Source: Saprolegnia diclina VS20 (Eukaryota; Oomycota; Saprolegniomycetes; Saprolegniales; Saprolegniaceae). Taken from it: a DNA stretch of 28,612 nt. Every line of letters begins with the position of its first letter. The stretch's first letter is position 1. The notes below the pieces were generated by a model that saw only the letters and a program-made list of their open reading frames with translations, made no database searches and was not told where the DNA came from. Position numbers and translations under genes: made by a program. Shown here piece after piece: positions 1 through 10,757 of this stretch. The stretch spans positions 336,653 to 365,264 of the forward strand of contig NW_008246074.1 of NCBI RefSeq assembly GCF_000281045.1, in the 5' to 3' direction.

Positions 1-59
1 TTTACGCTGGAAGATCGCCAAAGGTCAAAGATCGCAGAAGGTCGTGGCAGCGAAGCGGC

Positions 60-1694
60 ATGGGCATCGGGTTCGGCATCGAGTGCGTCGTCTTGGCCAT
101 TGGGACGTACGCCCTTCTGCATCACTACAAGGATGCGCAAGTCGGAGCGATTGTGTCGGGCACCGTCTTCTTTAGCTGGTACGTGGGCTTTCTTGGCCTT
201 GTGCTGCTGCCATTGGACTTGACGACGACGGCGAGCGGCCAGGACAAGGCGTATCCGCTTTTGCTTACTGCGTGGCAGCTCGTATATTGGTTTACGTTTG
301 TACTCAGCTGGGTCGTGCTGCCCATTCTGATCGAGTTTAGCCAAAGCGGCGCGTTCAGCACGGAGCAGCGCTTGCGGCTCTCGATCAAGTACCTGCTGCG
401 GCACTACGCAGTGCTGCTCACACTCGGGTTTGTCCTCTTCTTGTACCTTGTCGTGGTCGACCATTTCACGATTGGCGGTGTCCTTGGCCTCGTCATGACG
501 CTCGGCAACACGTACGGTCTCCTCTGGATCATCTGCCTCCTCGGGTACGGCCTCATCAACATCCCGCGCAAAGTCTACGCGTACAGCGACCCGTCGCTGC
601 GCTTGCGCCAGCTCTACTTTCGAGCGATCCACGTCCACGACGAGCGTGTCGAAGCGCAGTTTGTCTATGACGACGTCGTGCGCGAGGTGCGCCAGCTTGC
701 GGCGCGCTTCCGGACGATCGAAGCCGCCACGATCATCGTATCGCCCGACTTTCAGTACATCAAGCAGTGCATCGACCACCTTATGGGGACCATCGGACTC
801 GACACCGACGTCGAAGCGGCCAAGCCACTCAAGCGACAGACTCGGTCCAGCTACCGGTCGCTGCCCGGGCCTGCCCTGGACGACACGCTACCGACCGAGA
901 AGGAAATCATCCATTTAAATGGGCGCGCCAAGCGTGTCCAAGCCGACCTTCGGCGCTGCGACCAGACGTGGATCGATCTGTGCTACGACGGCCAGCAGCT
1001 CCAGCTCGCAGCCCGGTCGCCCTCGCCTCTCGTGCCACTGTTGGCCAAAACGCTCACGTGCATCTGTGTCCTCGGGTCTGCTGTCATCATGTGGAGCGAA
1101 GTCGTCATGGGCGGCGCCGAGTGGCTCTCGCCGCTCCGGCTGCTACTGGCGTCGGCCGCCTCGACGCACATTCTGGTCATTGGCCTCCTGCTCTACATGG
1201 GTCTCTGCACGTACCAGAGTCTCTTTTCGATGCGTGGGTTTGGGCGACTCGCGCTGCACGGCAACCACAACTCGACCGAGCTAAGTCTCCTCACGACATC
1301 GGTGCACCAGAGCCGGCTTCAGTTTTCGCTCGGGTACAACTTTCTGCTGCTACTGAATGCGTCGACGCTCACGTCGCGCACGGCGTTCCATGCGCTCTTC
1401 ACCGACATGCGGCTCATCCACTTTTTCGGTACCGACTTTAGTATGTATGCGCCGACGCTCCTTCTCGTCCTCGCGGTTTGTACGCTGCTGAACGGGTACG
1501 CGCGCCTCGTCCGGTACCTCGGCTTGGACCAGTACGAAGAGCTGCTGCATGGACACGTCGAGCACGAGGCCAAAGTCCACCAAGGCGAGGCGCTTGTCCA
1601 GCGCGGGATTGAAAAATATGCGCGGCAGTGGGCAACCAAGGCGGCGGCGACGGGCTCGGAGCTCGCGGCGCCGCTTCTCGCTGCCAACGAGTGA
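60..1694 (+). CDS. LMBR1-domain membrane protein, LMBRD2-like
   Basis: Intronless 544-residue polytopic membrane protein. About nine hydrophobic segments are visible: five in the first ~165 residues (near 3-22, 31-53, 68-92, 114-134, 136-163), then a long hydrophilic central region with basic and coil-forming stretches (about 165-320), then four more (near 325-346, 360-382, 420-440, 462-482). This 5+4 arrangement with a cytosolic loop is the LMBR1/LMBRD2 plan. Family-like motifs include WYVGFLGLVLLPLD near the second segment, GYGLINIPR after the fifth, and FFGTDFSMYAP before the last. Human LMBRD2 is longer (about 695 residues); the difference lies mainly in loops and the C-terminal tail. LMBR1-type proteins sit in plasma or endosomal/lysosomal membranes and have been linked to receptor signalling; the substrate here is unknown. 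The ATG at 60 begins directly before the first membrane segment, so it is a credible start. The gene is convergent with the chitinase. Confidence 0.92.
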   Translation: MGIGFGIECVVLAIGTYALLHHYKDAQVGAIVSGTVFFSWYVGFLGLVLLPLDLTTTASGQDKAYPLLLTAWQLVYWFTFVLSWVVLPILIEFSQSGAFSTEQRLRLSIKYLLRHYAVLLTLGFVLFLYLVVVDHFTIGGVLGLVMTLGNTYGLLWIICLLGYGLINIPRKVYAYSDPSLRLRQLYFRAIHVHDERVEAQFVYDDVVREVRQLAARFRTIEAATIIVSPDFQYIKQCIDHLMGTIGLDTDVEAAKPLKRQTRSSYRSLPGPALDDTLPTEKEIIHLNGRAKRVQADLRRCDQTWIDLCYDGQQLQLAARSPSPLVPLLAKTLTCICVLGSAVIMWSEVVMGGAEWLSPLRLLLASAASTHILVIGLLLYMGLCTYQSLFSMRGFGRLALHGNHNSTELSLLTTSVHQSRLQFSLGYNFLLLLNASTLTSRTAFHALFTDMRLIHFFGTDFSMYAPTLLLVLAVCTLLNGYARLVRYLGLDQYEELLHGHVEHEAKVHQGEALVQRGIEKYARQWATKAAATGSELAAPLLAANE

Positions 1695-2260
1695 GCGTTA
1701 TTTCTCTATACACAAGCTTTTTTACGTGTTGCAGCATGCTCGATCCGGAGCTCTTCGGAGCCGCCTCACTACATGTCTATGAGACCACGCGACCGACGAT
1801 GGCTGGACGAGTTGTCCAAATTTGCTTACGAGTCCATAGTGTCCTCGAGGGCGTGAAGCTGTGACCGCTTCGGCACCAAGAACAATCAAAACGTACTGGA
1901 CAGAGAGAGGCCGTACTCCATAAACACCGAGTAGTGTACTACTGCAAAGCAAGAATGACAGTGGCAGCTAGGTACGTCTACTGACTGCTGCCAAAGGCTG
2001 TGCAGTCTCCCATCACCGAGCTTCTCCCGTGGGACTCAACATGCAAACCCACCTCGCCTTGTCCCGACCTAGATGGCTAGGTTCGTACTCTGTGCCCCAT
2101 CACTAAGCTTAGCCGTGAATGATGATAATGGCGAACCACATTGCCCGTGTGGTAGCGGGGTTTCTATCAATTTATCAAGTGGGTCGGGATACAGACGCAC
2201 CACTATGCTTTTGCAAAGCCGACAATACACGTTGTTTGCGACGGGTATTGTTGTGTTTGT
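1695..2260. other. Convergent intergenic gap, LMBR1-like / chitinase
   Basis: About 570 bases between two gene 3' ends. Base composition is visibly less GC-rich than the flanking genes. Short open frames are present but none resembles a known family or continues by splicing into a neighbour. No RNA gene or inverted repeat was recognised. It must hold both 3' UTRs and polyadenylation sites, but no clear signal could be pinned down. Confidence 0.5.
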
Positions 2261-3609
2261 TTAGCCACTGTTGGTGTACCCACCCGCTTTGCCCATGGCG
2301 ACTAAGGTCGCGCCTTGGTTTGTCGTCATGTCGGCCGACGCTGTCCAGAGCATCGCGCCGCCGTACTGGGCCGCGCCTTGCGACGCATACGCACTGAGTT
2401 GCGTGCTCGTTGGCGCCGCGCCAAACGCACAGCCGCCGAGTGTCCCGACAGGGCCGACACAGCCACCGAGAATAATTTGCATCGGATTGACCGTCTTGGT
2501 CCACAGCGTCGGTGTCGTTGTCGTCAAGTACGTGTCGTAGTCGGTCTAGTCGGTCCAAGATTGAGGCACTCTGTCGTTAGGAAGGATAGCACTGCTGGAC
2601 GTACGGACGACGCGGCGTTGTACATCATGAGATTCACATGGTCGACGATACCCGCGATGCGCGGATCAAAGCAGCGCTGAAAGTCCCCCGTCGGTGTGTT
2701 GCAGTCGGGGTTGAGCGACGTCGGGAACTCGTCCCACGTGATTTGGTACGCAGGCTCGGTGGCTGCGCGTGGCAAACTGCCCAGCTGCGTCTTGAGGGCG
2801 GTGAGGTACGCGACGACGCTGGGCGCGACGTTCGCCTTCCAGTCGCCGGCCGCGAGGAGGTTGCCACTTTCGTCGTCAATGTCGACACCGTCAAAGCCAA
2901 ACCTACGAGCAACTTCGTATCGCCGTGTCGTGGAGAGGCTAAACACACGCACTTTTGAACCACTTGGGCTGCGGTGGACGCAAACGTGGCGATCTGCGCG
3001 GTCGAGTTGAGCGCGACGAACGTCTGGCGCATGGTCGCGCCGCCAATGCTAATGTAGTTTTTGATGCATTTTCTAGAGACATAGCGATGGTGGTGAGGCC
3101 ACAAGTAGAGGAAATTGTCGTGCAGTACGCGCGGGTCTGCGCCAAGCAGGCTTTGAGCGTCGCGTCCGAGCCCTGGAACGAGCTGCTCACGGTGCCCGAG
3201 GCTGCGTCAATGAGCGCAAAGCTCCAGTAAATATGGGTCACGTAAGCCGCGGCGCTGCTGGAGGCAAACTAAGCACGAGAAACATGCAGCTGGAAACGCA
3301 CGTAGAAGGAAACGGTACCGACGAGCAGTCGACTTGGGATTCCCAAAACACGCCAAACGTCTTCTTCGGCGCGGGGCAGCTCACGCAGCTGTTGCCAACG
3401 AGGTGCGTGCCCCGGTTGGGGCAAGACCCGTCGGCCGACGTTGGGCTCGGTGATGCTGCTTTGGTGCTCGGCGTCGGCTTGGGGGTTGGCGCCAGTGTCA
3501 CACTCGGTGTCGGCGCTGTGAGCGCGTCCGAGCCCGTGGTCACCGCCTGGTTGTTGTCGGGGTTAAAGGTGCCCACGGCAGCGAGAATGCCCACGATAAG
3601 CCCGGCCAT
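2261..3609 (-). CDS. GH18 chitinase, secreted or membrane-anchored
   Basis: Glycoside hydrolase family 18 enzyme, expected to cleave beta-1,4 GlcNAc polymers at the cell surface or outside the cell. Five exons on the minus strand: 3609-3319, 3268-3129, 3072-2953, 2902-2605, 2545-2261. Joined they give 1134 nt and 377 residues with no internal stop. Introns are 50, 56, 50 and 59 nt, all GT..TAG. Residues 1-16 are hydrophobic (signal peptide or anchor), followed by a Pro/Thr/Ser-rich linker (about 20-58) and a small Cys motif (CPNRG...CVSCP). The catalytic module carries SIGG in strand 3, the family signature DGVDIDDE with Asp188, Asp191, Asp193 and catalytic acid Glu195, and the downstream LMMYN motif. 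The start is uncertain: ATG 3609 is the first in-frame Met after a stop, but an acceptor-like site just upstream could join an extra 5' exon, turning the hydrophobic stretch into an internal anchor. Oomycetes use chitinases in wall remodelling or on prey and host chitin; which applies here is not shown. Confidence 0.92.
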
Positions 3610-4751
3610 CGCGAGCACTGTTGACTGCGATGAGATGCGAAGGTGGAATTGCTATTGCCGCGTACCTGGCAGCGCGGCGCGGCGAAGGCACAACGCGGAC
3701 AATTGCGACTCGCGCGGCGGCAGTACGGCAGGGTCGTCGTCGTCGAGGGGTGTGGCGCGCCCACTCGTGTTGTGCAGAGGCGACGCGAGGCGTGCAAAAT
3801 CGGCGCGGGGTGTGGTCATGGACGTTGTGAAGGCAAGCGAATCTGCCGTTTGAAGCTAAGTTTAGCAAGCGCGTGTTCGACAATGCGAGCAATGATGATG
3901 CCAAGGAGAAAAGGACTGGCGCGCCCGTGCGCCAAGATCTTACCGTTGTCGTGTCGCAGCGTCGCAAAGGCTAGTTTCACCCAACCACGACTCCGCGCCA
4001 AAAATTTGAATGCGCCAGCAGCAGGTATTGCCATCGCATGGGCTTGTCTTGTCCCGTGGTTGATCCGGCCTACGTGGGAGCGTCTGCCTACTAGCTCCGA
4101 GTCGACAAATCTCGAGGTCGAACGGGCAACGCTGCGTGGATTCGTGTCCATATCGAAGCAGCTCCAATGACATTGCAACACCCACCGCAAATATATGGGC
4201 ACCCGCGTGTCGCGGCTGCGGTCTACGAGCGACCGAGCGATGCGAGTGAGCGTACTACTGGTAGTATCCAACACTGGAGCGACGATGACCGCAACAGCTT
4301 GCGATGGCGACCGCCTAACGGGACTGGTTTGCTTCCGGACTTCCACACGGGACCAGGCGAGATTGCATTGGCCAAGAAAAGCACTGGGCGCAGGTCACCA
4401 CGCGCCTAGCGCCCTACTACAGTACTGCATGCCGCAAGCGTGTCCTCGGGTCCACGCGGCTACTCGTCAAGGTCTCTCCAGTCCACCGCTCGGTCGCCAG
4501 GCGAACCTTCAAATGGTATCGATATTAGAGCATCTATGCGGGTGGCGAGTACCGGTATAACGAGGCAGGTCGACTGGCAGGTCGGCGGCGGCGATCAGTC
4601 GATGCGCTCTCCATGTAGCAAGCGGCGAGCGGGCCGGAAACCTCTTGAGGTTTGTATGGCATACGTTTCGAGCACCTTCAAACTGGCATCCCGCATAATA
4701 ATAAAATAAAATAAACAGTTTGGTTGTCCAAGATATAGACCGACGCGCACG
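3610..4751. other. Divergent intergenic region, chitinase / F-BAR gene
   Basis: About 1.1 kb between two gene starts, so it should contain promoters for both directions. Open frames up to about 175 codons run through it on both strands, but they are arginine-rich, have no recognisable domain and look like chance frames in GC-rich DNA. The part next to the chitinase (3620-3850) may hold an upstream chitinase exon. The last ~55 bases before the F-BAR start are A/T-rich. Confidence 0.5.
4695..4715. repeat. A/T-rich low-complexity tract
   Basis: Short run of TAA and AAAT units about 37 bases upstream of the F-BAR gene ATG. It stands out against the GC-rich surroundings. It may be 5' UTR or core promoter DNA; no specific motif can be claimed. 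Confidence 0.5.
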
Positions 4752-7599
4752 ATGGCGACGACGACGACGCTGCCGCCCCCGCCGTACATGCTCGGCGAGC
4801 GCCCGGCGCCCTTCCACGCCGGCGACGGAAGCGTCACGTTCCGTCAAGTACCGTACGTGAGCGTCCACGCGCGCATCGAGAAGGGCACCGCGGTCCGGAG
4901 GCACCTCAAAAAGTACCTCGAGTCGAGCAGTCACTCGCACTCGATGATGGCCCACGCCTTTCTCAGCGACGCCCACGTGGCCTCGATGCAACCGGAAGAG
5001 ATCTCCAAGTCCTCGATGGACGACGTCTTCCGCTGCCTCCAGCGCTACAACCACACGGTCGGGACCAAGTCCATGGAGGTCGCCAAGGCGCTCTCGCAGC
5101 TCGCGTCGCCGCTCGACAACGCGGGCCGCGTCAAAAAGTGGAACAAGGACAACTACAACATCGTACGACCTCCTCGCATGCTAGCATTCGACCGACGATG
5201 ATCCTGTCTAGATCCAAAAATGCGTCCAGGACGTGGCCGCGGCAGAGAAGCGCATGGTACACTCGGCTGCGAACACGACAGTGTACTAAAGAGCATGTTG
5301 TAGGAGCGCGCAATCGCGCGGCGAGACAAGGCGATCGAAGACCACGCCCACTGGAAGCGCATCTGCGAGATGAACGCCGGCGCCGTGGCCATGCAGCCCA
5401 ACAACGCCGACTGCCAACGCGCACTGTCCGTCTCCCAAGGTACCGTCGACCTCCAAAGAAGCTTCTTGCAGGACCATGATCCATAGCCAAGGCCAGTGTC
5501 GCCGCCGAGGAAGAGCGCATGGGCCTCGAAGAGTACGAAGACTGCAAGAACGCTCTCCACTCAGCCATCGAGCACCGCGACGACATCGTCGAAGAGTCCA
5601 CCGACGCGTCGCAGATGATGGAAGAAGACCGGCTCGAAACCATGGTGCTCATCCTGCAGCAGTTTGTCCAAGTGAGCACGCAACGCCATTACATGACTCA
5701 TCGTGCGTTAGGTCAAGCAGTCGGCGCTGGCCGCGGAAATGGAGAGTCTGCGCGACCTTGCGCGCATGGTGTCGGCGACCGACCGGTCTGCGACGATCCA
5801 GCAGTATATTCTGGACCACATGCAGCCCGACATTACGCACCGGCACTCGAAAGCACTCTTCCTCCTCGAGTGGCACTGGAAATGGCATCTTGAGCGCATC
5901 GAGCTCGCGCGCAACGAGCCGGACGACTACCTCGCGCTCGAGTCGGACGCTTTGTATGAGGATGTCCGTTTCTTATTCTCTGGATCTTAGTGGTGGTACT
6001 AGGCCGTGTCTGCAGGCGAGTGGCATGACCGTCCACGACGTCGAGGTCATGAAGGACTTCATTGCGTGCTGCTTTGTCGAGCCCGACCTCTCGCGCATGA
6101 TGTTGGATCCGACCAAAGTCTCGACGCGGCACCGGCGGCGGTTCGTCGACCCCAAGTCCAAGGCCCTCTACCGCATGGACACGGTGCGCAAGGTGCTTGT
6201 GGCGGCACTCAACCACCAACGCACGCACTCGCTCACGCTCTCGGTCCGTGCAACCTTCGATGATTTCGCATTTTTGAAACATTGAAACATTGATATTAAT
6301 GTGGCAACATGACCATGTAGGCGCAGGGCTACGAAGCACTTGTGGCGTCGATGAACCTCCTCTTGCACGGTTGCATGGACCGCGGCGACACCAAGTGCGC
6401 CAAGAGCGTCATGAACATGGCGCAGACGTTCTATCGCGTCGAAGTGGACGGGAACACGCAACAGTACCTCCTCGACGGCGTCGTGCACCACCCGATTTGG
6501 CAAACCGCCCATTTCTGGGGCGACGCTGTACGTCCCGAGCCGTATGTGACACCGTTCGACTCTGCATAGGTTCTCATGAGCATTGGCGAAGAGCTGAGCC
6601 GGAACCCGATGGAGACGCCGTGGCACTACTGGCCGCCCGCCAAGCGCGCGTCGCTCGTGCTCTCGGTGCACAATACGGTCTTTGGCCAGCTCTCGACGTA
6701 CCTCTACAACATGGCGGCGTTCAAGATGTCCAAACACCAGATCATGCAGTTCGTCCAGAACGTGGCGTTTTCGTTCGAGCTCAGCGAAGACCAGCGCATC
6801 ATGCTGCTCGCGAGCGCCAACGGGCTCGACACGGCGGCGTCGTCCGACGCCTTGGCCCTCGAGGGCGGCGACGCGGCCATGTTTACGACTGCAATCTTTC
6901 CCGAATGGCGCAAGCGCGCGCCGCCCGGACGGACGCCGTTGCAGAAGATGCGCCGCGGGCTCTCCAAGATCAAGGGCATCTTCGACCAAGACTCGGCCGC
7001 GCAAGCTGCTTCGACCCAAGCGCTGCTCGCCAACGCCCAAGTACGTTGCTTATAGCATGTAGAATAGCAGCGTCGAGCTGTGAACGTAGAAGACGAGCGA
7101 AGTGTGGGAAAGCCTCTTTGGCGACGACCCGAAGAAGGCGCTGCCGCCGAGCGACGCGATCGAGTTGACATCGAACGCGCACGCGCTCTCGACGCCGTCG
7201 CTTGCCCGCGTCGAGAGCGAAGACGAAGGCAGGAGCAGCCGGGTTCGACGAGACGACGAGATGCGCCGGCGCGACAGTCGTCGGGGCCGACCACAGAGCA
7301 CCAACAACTTGCACGAGTTACTGCAGGCCGAGGCCAACTCGGACACGAGCAGCATGGCGCCGTCAACCTCGCCGTGGATGCCGTCGGCGCGGAAGAAGAC
7401 CCGGCCGGCCAGCGAGCGCTTTGCCCACGACGAGCGGTTCAACGACACGACGCTACTGCTGCCGTCGGCAGCACCCGCGTCCGTGCCGGTGCTGCATCAC
7501 CGTGAGAGCGTCGATGCGACGCCCGCCCCCAAGAGCTACGATGCGCTGTCGGGCGTTGCGGCCATACGAGCGCGGTTCGAGAAGCGCGGGTCGTCCTAG
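4752..7599 (+). CDS. F-BAR-like coiled-coil protein with SBF2 domain
   Basis: Predicted 814-residue protein from nine exons: 4752-5162, 5212-5256, 5304-5439, 5487-5671, 5712-5963, 6016-6243, 6321-6527, 6570-7040, 7090-7599. The total is 2445 nt and closes in frame. Introns are 40-77 nt; seven of eight end in TAG and one in CAG. After a Pro-rich start (PPPPYMLGE), residues about 20-330 are helical and charged with F-BAR/FCH-like spacing (VRRHLKKYLE ... ASPLDNAGRVKKWNKDNYN), suggesting membrane-curvature binding. Residues about 420-530 (from MNLLLHGCMDRGD, through PIWQTAHFWGDA, to IGEELSRNP) match the SBF2 domain of MTMR5/13 and KIAA0513-type proteins. The C-terminal ~170 residues are Ser/Arg-rich and probably disordered. 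It likely acts in endocytic or cortical membrane traffic. The SBF2 call is firmer than the F-BAR call, which rests on coil pattern. It is convergent with the SPCS3 homologue, 121 bases apart. Confidence 0.82.
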
Positions 7600-7720
7600 T
7601 ATCGCTCGTCGGCTTCATCCACAACGCTGGCGACAAGACGGTGGGTGAGGCCGATGAGGATGAGTTTGATGAAGGGAATGGTCGTGTGTGCGTAGTTGTT
7701 GTAAGCTTAATGGGCGTTGT

Positions 7721-8245
7721 CTACTTGGTCGTCTTGCCAATGTACTTGGTGGGCATGCTAAACGCGGTGGCGCCGGCGCCGTACTGGAAGAGGCGGCCGC
7801 AGACGGGCATGACGTCCCACTTGAGCTTCAGAGTCACGTCGGCGCCGCGGAGCTCGTCGTGCTGGTCGGCAAGAAAATACTTGACGCCTTCGTCGGTCCG
7901 GCGTAGCATCGCGTCGTCCTTGGTCGGGACGATCGCGTCCCAGATGACCACCTCGTTCTTGGCGTTGGACGCGCTTGCATACTCGGCAACAATGTACACA
8001 AATAGCTGCTTCGTGTTCCAGTTGAAGACCGAGCGCAGATCCGCGTCCAAGTCGAACGAGAGCACGGCCTTCTCGGTGCGGTCGCGGTACTTCTTGAGCG
8101 AGTGCACCGTGTTGAGCGAGAGCGTGTTGATGACCGGCGACGGCTCGTGGAGGTACGTGGTCAGCGTCGTCAGCGCGCACATGATGGACATGGCGGTCAT
8201 CGCGAGCGTGAAGAGCGCGTTCGCCCGCGTCCAGATCGTATGCAT
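7721..8245 (-). CDS. SPCS3: Signal peptidase complex subunit 3 (SPC22/23)
   Basis: Intronless 174-residue protein matching the SPC22/23 family in length and architecture. There is one N-terminal membrane segment (about residues 9-30), then a lumenal domain with the family patterns SFDLDADLRSVFNWNTKQLF, VYIVAEY, NEVVIWD and LKLKWDVMP. The protein is an ER membrane subunit of the signal peptidase complex. It is not itself catalytic but is required for stable activity of the catalytic SEC11-type subunit. The ATG at 8245 immediately precedes the anchor and the length agrees with human SPCS3 (180 residues), so this start is secure. It shares a divergent promoter of only about 200 bases with fusion gene copy A. 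Confidence 0.95.
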   Translation of the reverse strand: MHTIWTRANALFTLAMTAMSIMCALTTLTTYLHEPSPVINTLSLNTVHSLKKYRDRTEKAVLSFDLDADLRSVFNWNTKQLFVYIVAEYASASNAKNEVVIWDAIVPTKDDAMLRRTDEGVKYFLADQHDELRGADVTLKLKWDVMPVCGRLFQYGAGATAFSMPTKYIGKTTK

Positions 8246-8445
8246 GCTCGTCTCTCGATCGCTCGCAAGCCCAACTGCGGTCGCCCACGTGGCCCGTACA
8301 TCCGGATACCGTGCCAGGTCATCCGGTTAACCGCGCCACCTGCGGTTTCAAAGACTTGCCGCACGCCATTTTACCACAGGATCGCGATCCGAGAATCGTC
8401 GGCAAGTTGGGTGTTTTTCGATCGTTCGGTTTCAGCACAGCGAAT
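8246..8445. promoter_or_regulatory. Short divergent promoter region, SPCS3 / fusion copy A
   Basis: Only 200 bases separate the two predicted ATGs, so both promoters and both 5' UTRs must fit here, or copy A begins further downstream or upstream than predicted. The frame of copy A stays open upstream to about 8311 but contains no earlier ATG. No core-promoter motif was clear enough to name. Confidence 0.4.
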
Positions 8446-10743
8446 ATGGTCAAGTCCAACGACAGGCCGGTCACCGACTGGGTGGATGCAAGTCCCATCT
8501 CGATGCAAGCCACAGGCATGGAGGCGGCAACACGCATGGAGGGATCTCGGCTGGTAGACCACGTCGCCGCTCGGCGTCGACTGTCGCCGTGGATGCGCGA
8601 GCTCGTAGGCACGAGCTGGGCGTGATGGCTACATGAGGCGCCAAGCGTAGGTCCTGCTACTCGCCTCTGGCGACGTGACTGCAGACGTGGTTTTGCGCAC
8701 CATCGATGTACTCTTTGTCGAGCGCCGAACGACCATGTCCAACGCGCGACGTAGGTGGAGGTCGCGACGACCGTCCCTCTTGTGCCATCAACTGCAACGT
8801 CGCCGGTCTTTATCGCCCTGCAAGAGCTGCTCTTCGCTTCCGTATCGGGCCATGTTCATCTATTGTATGCATACAAGCCTTGTAGATCGGTCAGCGCTGG
8901 GCCCCCGAGCTGCTCTGGAGAGGCCTCGTCTGGCCTCTAACGACAACGATGGTGCCACCCGCAGTCCGCAAGGAGCTGCAGGCGCTGATACACGCCCACG
9001 GCTGCACCGTCCTTCTCCCTCTCTTGCTCGTAGCGTCAACCTTGCGTTCTATAGCCTCTTCACACTAACCTCTAGTCTGTCCTTGGTGCCCTTGGCATCT
9101 CGTCGGCGCCGCCGACGTCCGATGACCTCGATGGGCTCCTGGAGACGCGCGCTAACGTACGAGACTTCAACGCATCTGCCTACAATAAGGTCTTAGGTTG
9201 CTATCCTGCGCGTTAGGCGCATCCACTGCAGTGGGCCATTATCTGTGCCGCATTGCCTCGAAGCCGCCAGGTCCAGCAGCAGTACCGCGCTTGCTACGTC
9301 GCAGCCTGCGATCACACCTTTCACGTATGCACCGTCGACCGCTCTCACGTTATACCAAGTGTCTAGCGCTACAAGACCGTTGGCGAAGTGCAGCGCTACC
9401 GCTACGTGGGCTTTGACGTCGACGGAACGTTGGTGCAATATCGCACGGAGCGCATCCTCCGCGACTCGCTTGCTGCCATTGCGCGCCGCCTTTTGCTAGT
9501 ACAATGCGCCGATAGATCTATACCATTAGTCACGGGTAGGTCTACCCGACGCTGCAAGGCGTGTGGCCGCCACGATGGCTTCCCGCCCTCGCCCAGCGCT
9601 CTGTCGCAATCGACGTGGATGCAGGTGATTTCATTGTCCTCGGAGACGACGGCAGCTCGATCCTCGGCGCCTTCCACGGCTCGCGCGAGCTCGTCGATAT
9701 CAACAACCTGCGCTTCTCGACACTGGTATACATGCACACGCTGCACGACGTGGTGTTCGCCCCGCTCTTTGCGTGGCTTGTCGACGCCGTGGACAGTGGC
9801 CACGTACTGTATCCTCCAGCAGCTTCTCCTCATGCGGCGGTAGCTCTCGAAAGCGTCCCTGACGTACGCGTCGCTGGCCAGCAGCGTCCGGCTCGTGGCC
9901 TACCAGTACAACGCCCAAGAATTCGAGGTACTCGACTTGGTCACACACATGTACGCTGAGAAGGGTGGTAGCCCGCCCTTGTCGCGACGCCAGCAAAGTA
10001 CATCGTTGTGGCCAAAGCCACGGCCGCGATCATCAAGCAGCTTGCGACGCGCCACACGCTCTTTCTCATCACCAACGGGACATGGGAGCATGCGAACCAC
10101 GTGCTCACTTTCGCGCTGGGCGGCGCGTGGGAGCAACATTTCGCGCTAGTCGTCACCGAAGCGAGAAAAGACTCATTCTTCACCTCACGACAACCTACGA
10201 GACCCTTTCAGGTATGTTGAGAGTGCCATTTGGTGCTTAGTTAAGCCTGGCGATGGCGTAGCACCTGCGGCCGGATGGCAACCGCTGTCCGGCACCGAGC
10301 CCGTTACCTCTGAGTGGTCGCTACTGTGGTGGCCATGCGAGCAGTCTGCACGCTGCATTCGGTGTTGCCCCGAATCAAGTAGCGTACGCCCTGTAAGCTG
10401 CAGACCTTTCGAGGTGGTAGGTATGCTATGTGGGCGACCACCCCGTTCAAGACGTCGAGCTGCCCCGTGCGTGCGTTGGCTGGGACACGATCGCGCTCCT
10501 TGAGGAGCTGCGCCCGTATGTACGCTCCTGCTGGCTGCCATATGCGCCCTATCCGAGATGAGGTAGAAACAAGAGCCGGCGCGATGGTCTTGGCTCTGTC
10601 GCCGGCATAAGACCGCGCCGGACCCGGCGACGCCACACCAGCTGTGCTACGTGCGCGACGTCCAAAGCGCCGTGGGCGCGCGCCTTCTCGCGTCCAGCGT
10701 CATGTGTATCGGTTCGATTGACGAGTTACGACGGTATGTCTAA
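8446..10743 (+). CDS. TBC-like region fused to HAD 5'-nucleotidase, copy A
   Basis: Predicted 582-residue protein from 13 exons: 8446-8604, 8651-8707, 8755-8841, 8886-9029, 9076-9156, 9217-9324, 9367-9498, 9540-9803, 9844-9927, 9972-10211, 10262-10378, 10421-10519, 10567-10743. The total is 1749 nt. Every exon is a multiple of three, so all introns (40-60 nt, all ending TAG) are phase 0. Residues 1-~185 align with the TBC-like part of copy B, including the shared TSDD motif. From about 213 the protein is a HAD 5'-nucleotidase of the cN-II/PF05761 type: motif I DVDGT (Asp229, Asp231), motif II LITNG (Thr406), motif III EARK (Lys437), motif IV YVGDHPVQD (Asp497, Asp501). The FHGSRE and SGRYCGGH elements are family-like. 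All catalytic residues are present, so hydrolysis of a nucleoside 5'-monophosphate or related phosphate is likely; the substrate is unknown. The first exon and start are the weakest part. The stop lies 14 bases from the ARPC3 stop. Confidence 0.85.
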
Positions 10744-10757
10744 CGAGATATGGTCGT

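Noticed and set aside
6168-7168. Long open frames of about 290 codons on both strands inside the F-BAR/SBF2 gene
   Set aside because: Arg/Ala/His-rich composition and no family match; the spliced SBF2 frame explains the region.
8446-10743. Fusion copy A as a pseudogene
   Set aside because: Unspliced, the region shows many stops and frame changes. Removing 12 GT..TAG introns gives one clean frame with intact HAD motifs, and all splice sites match copy B.
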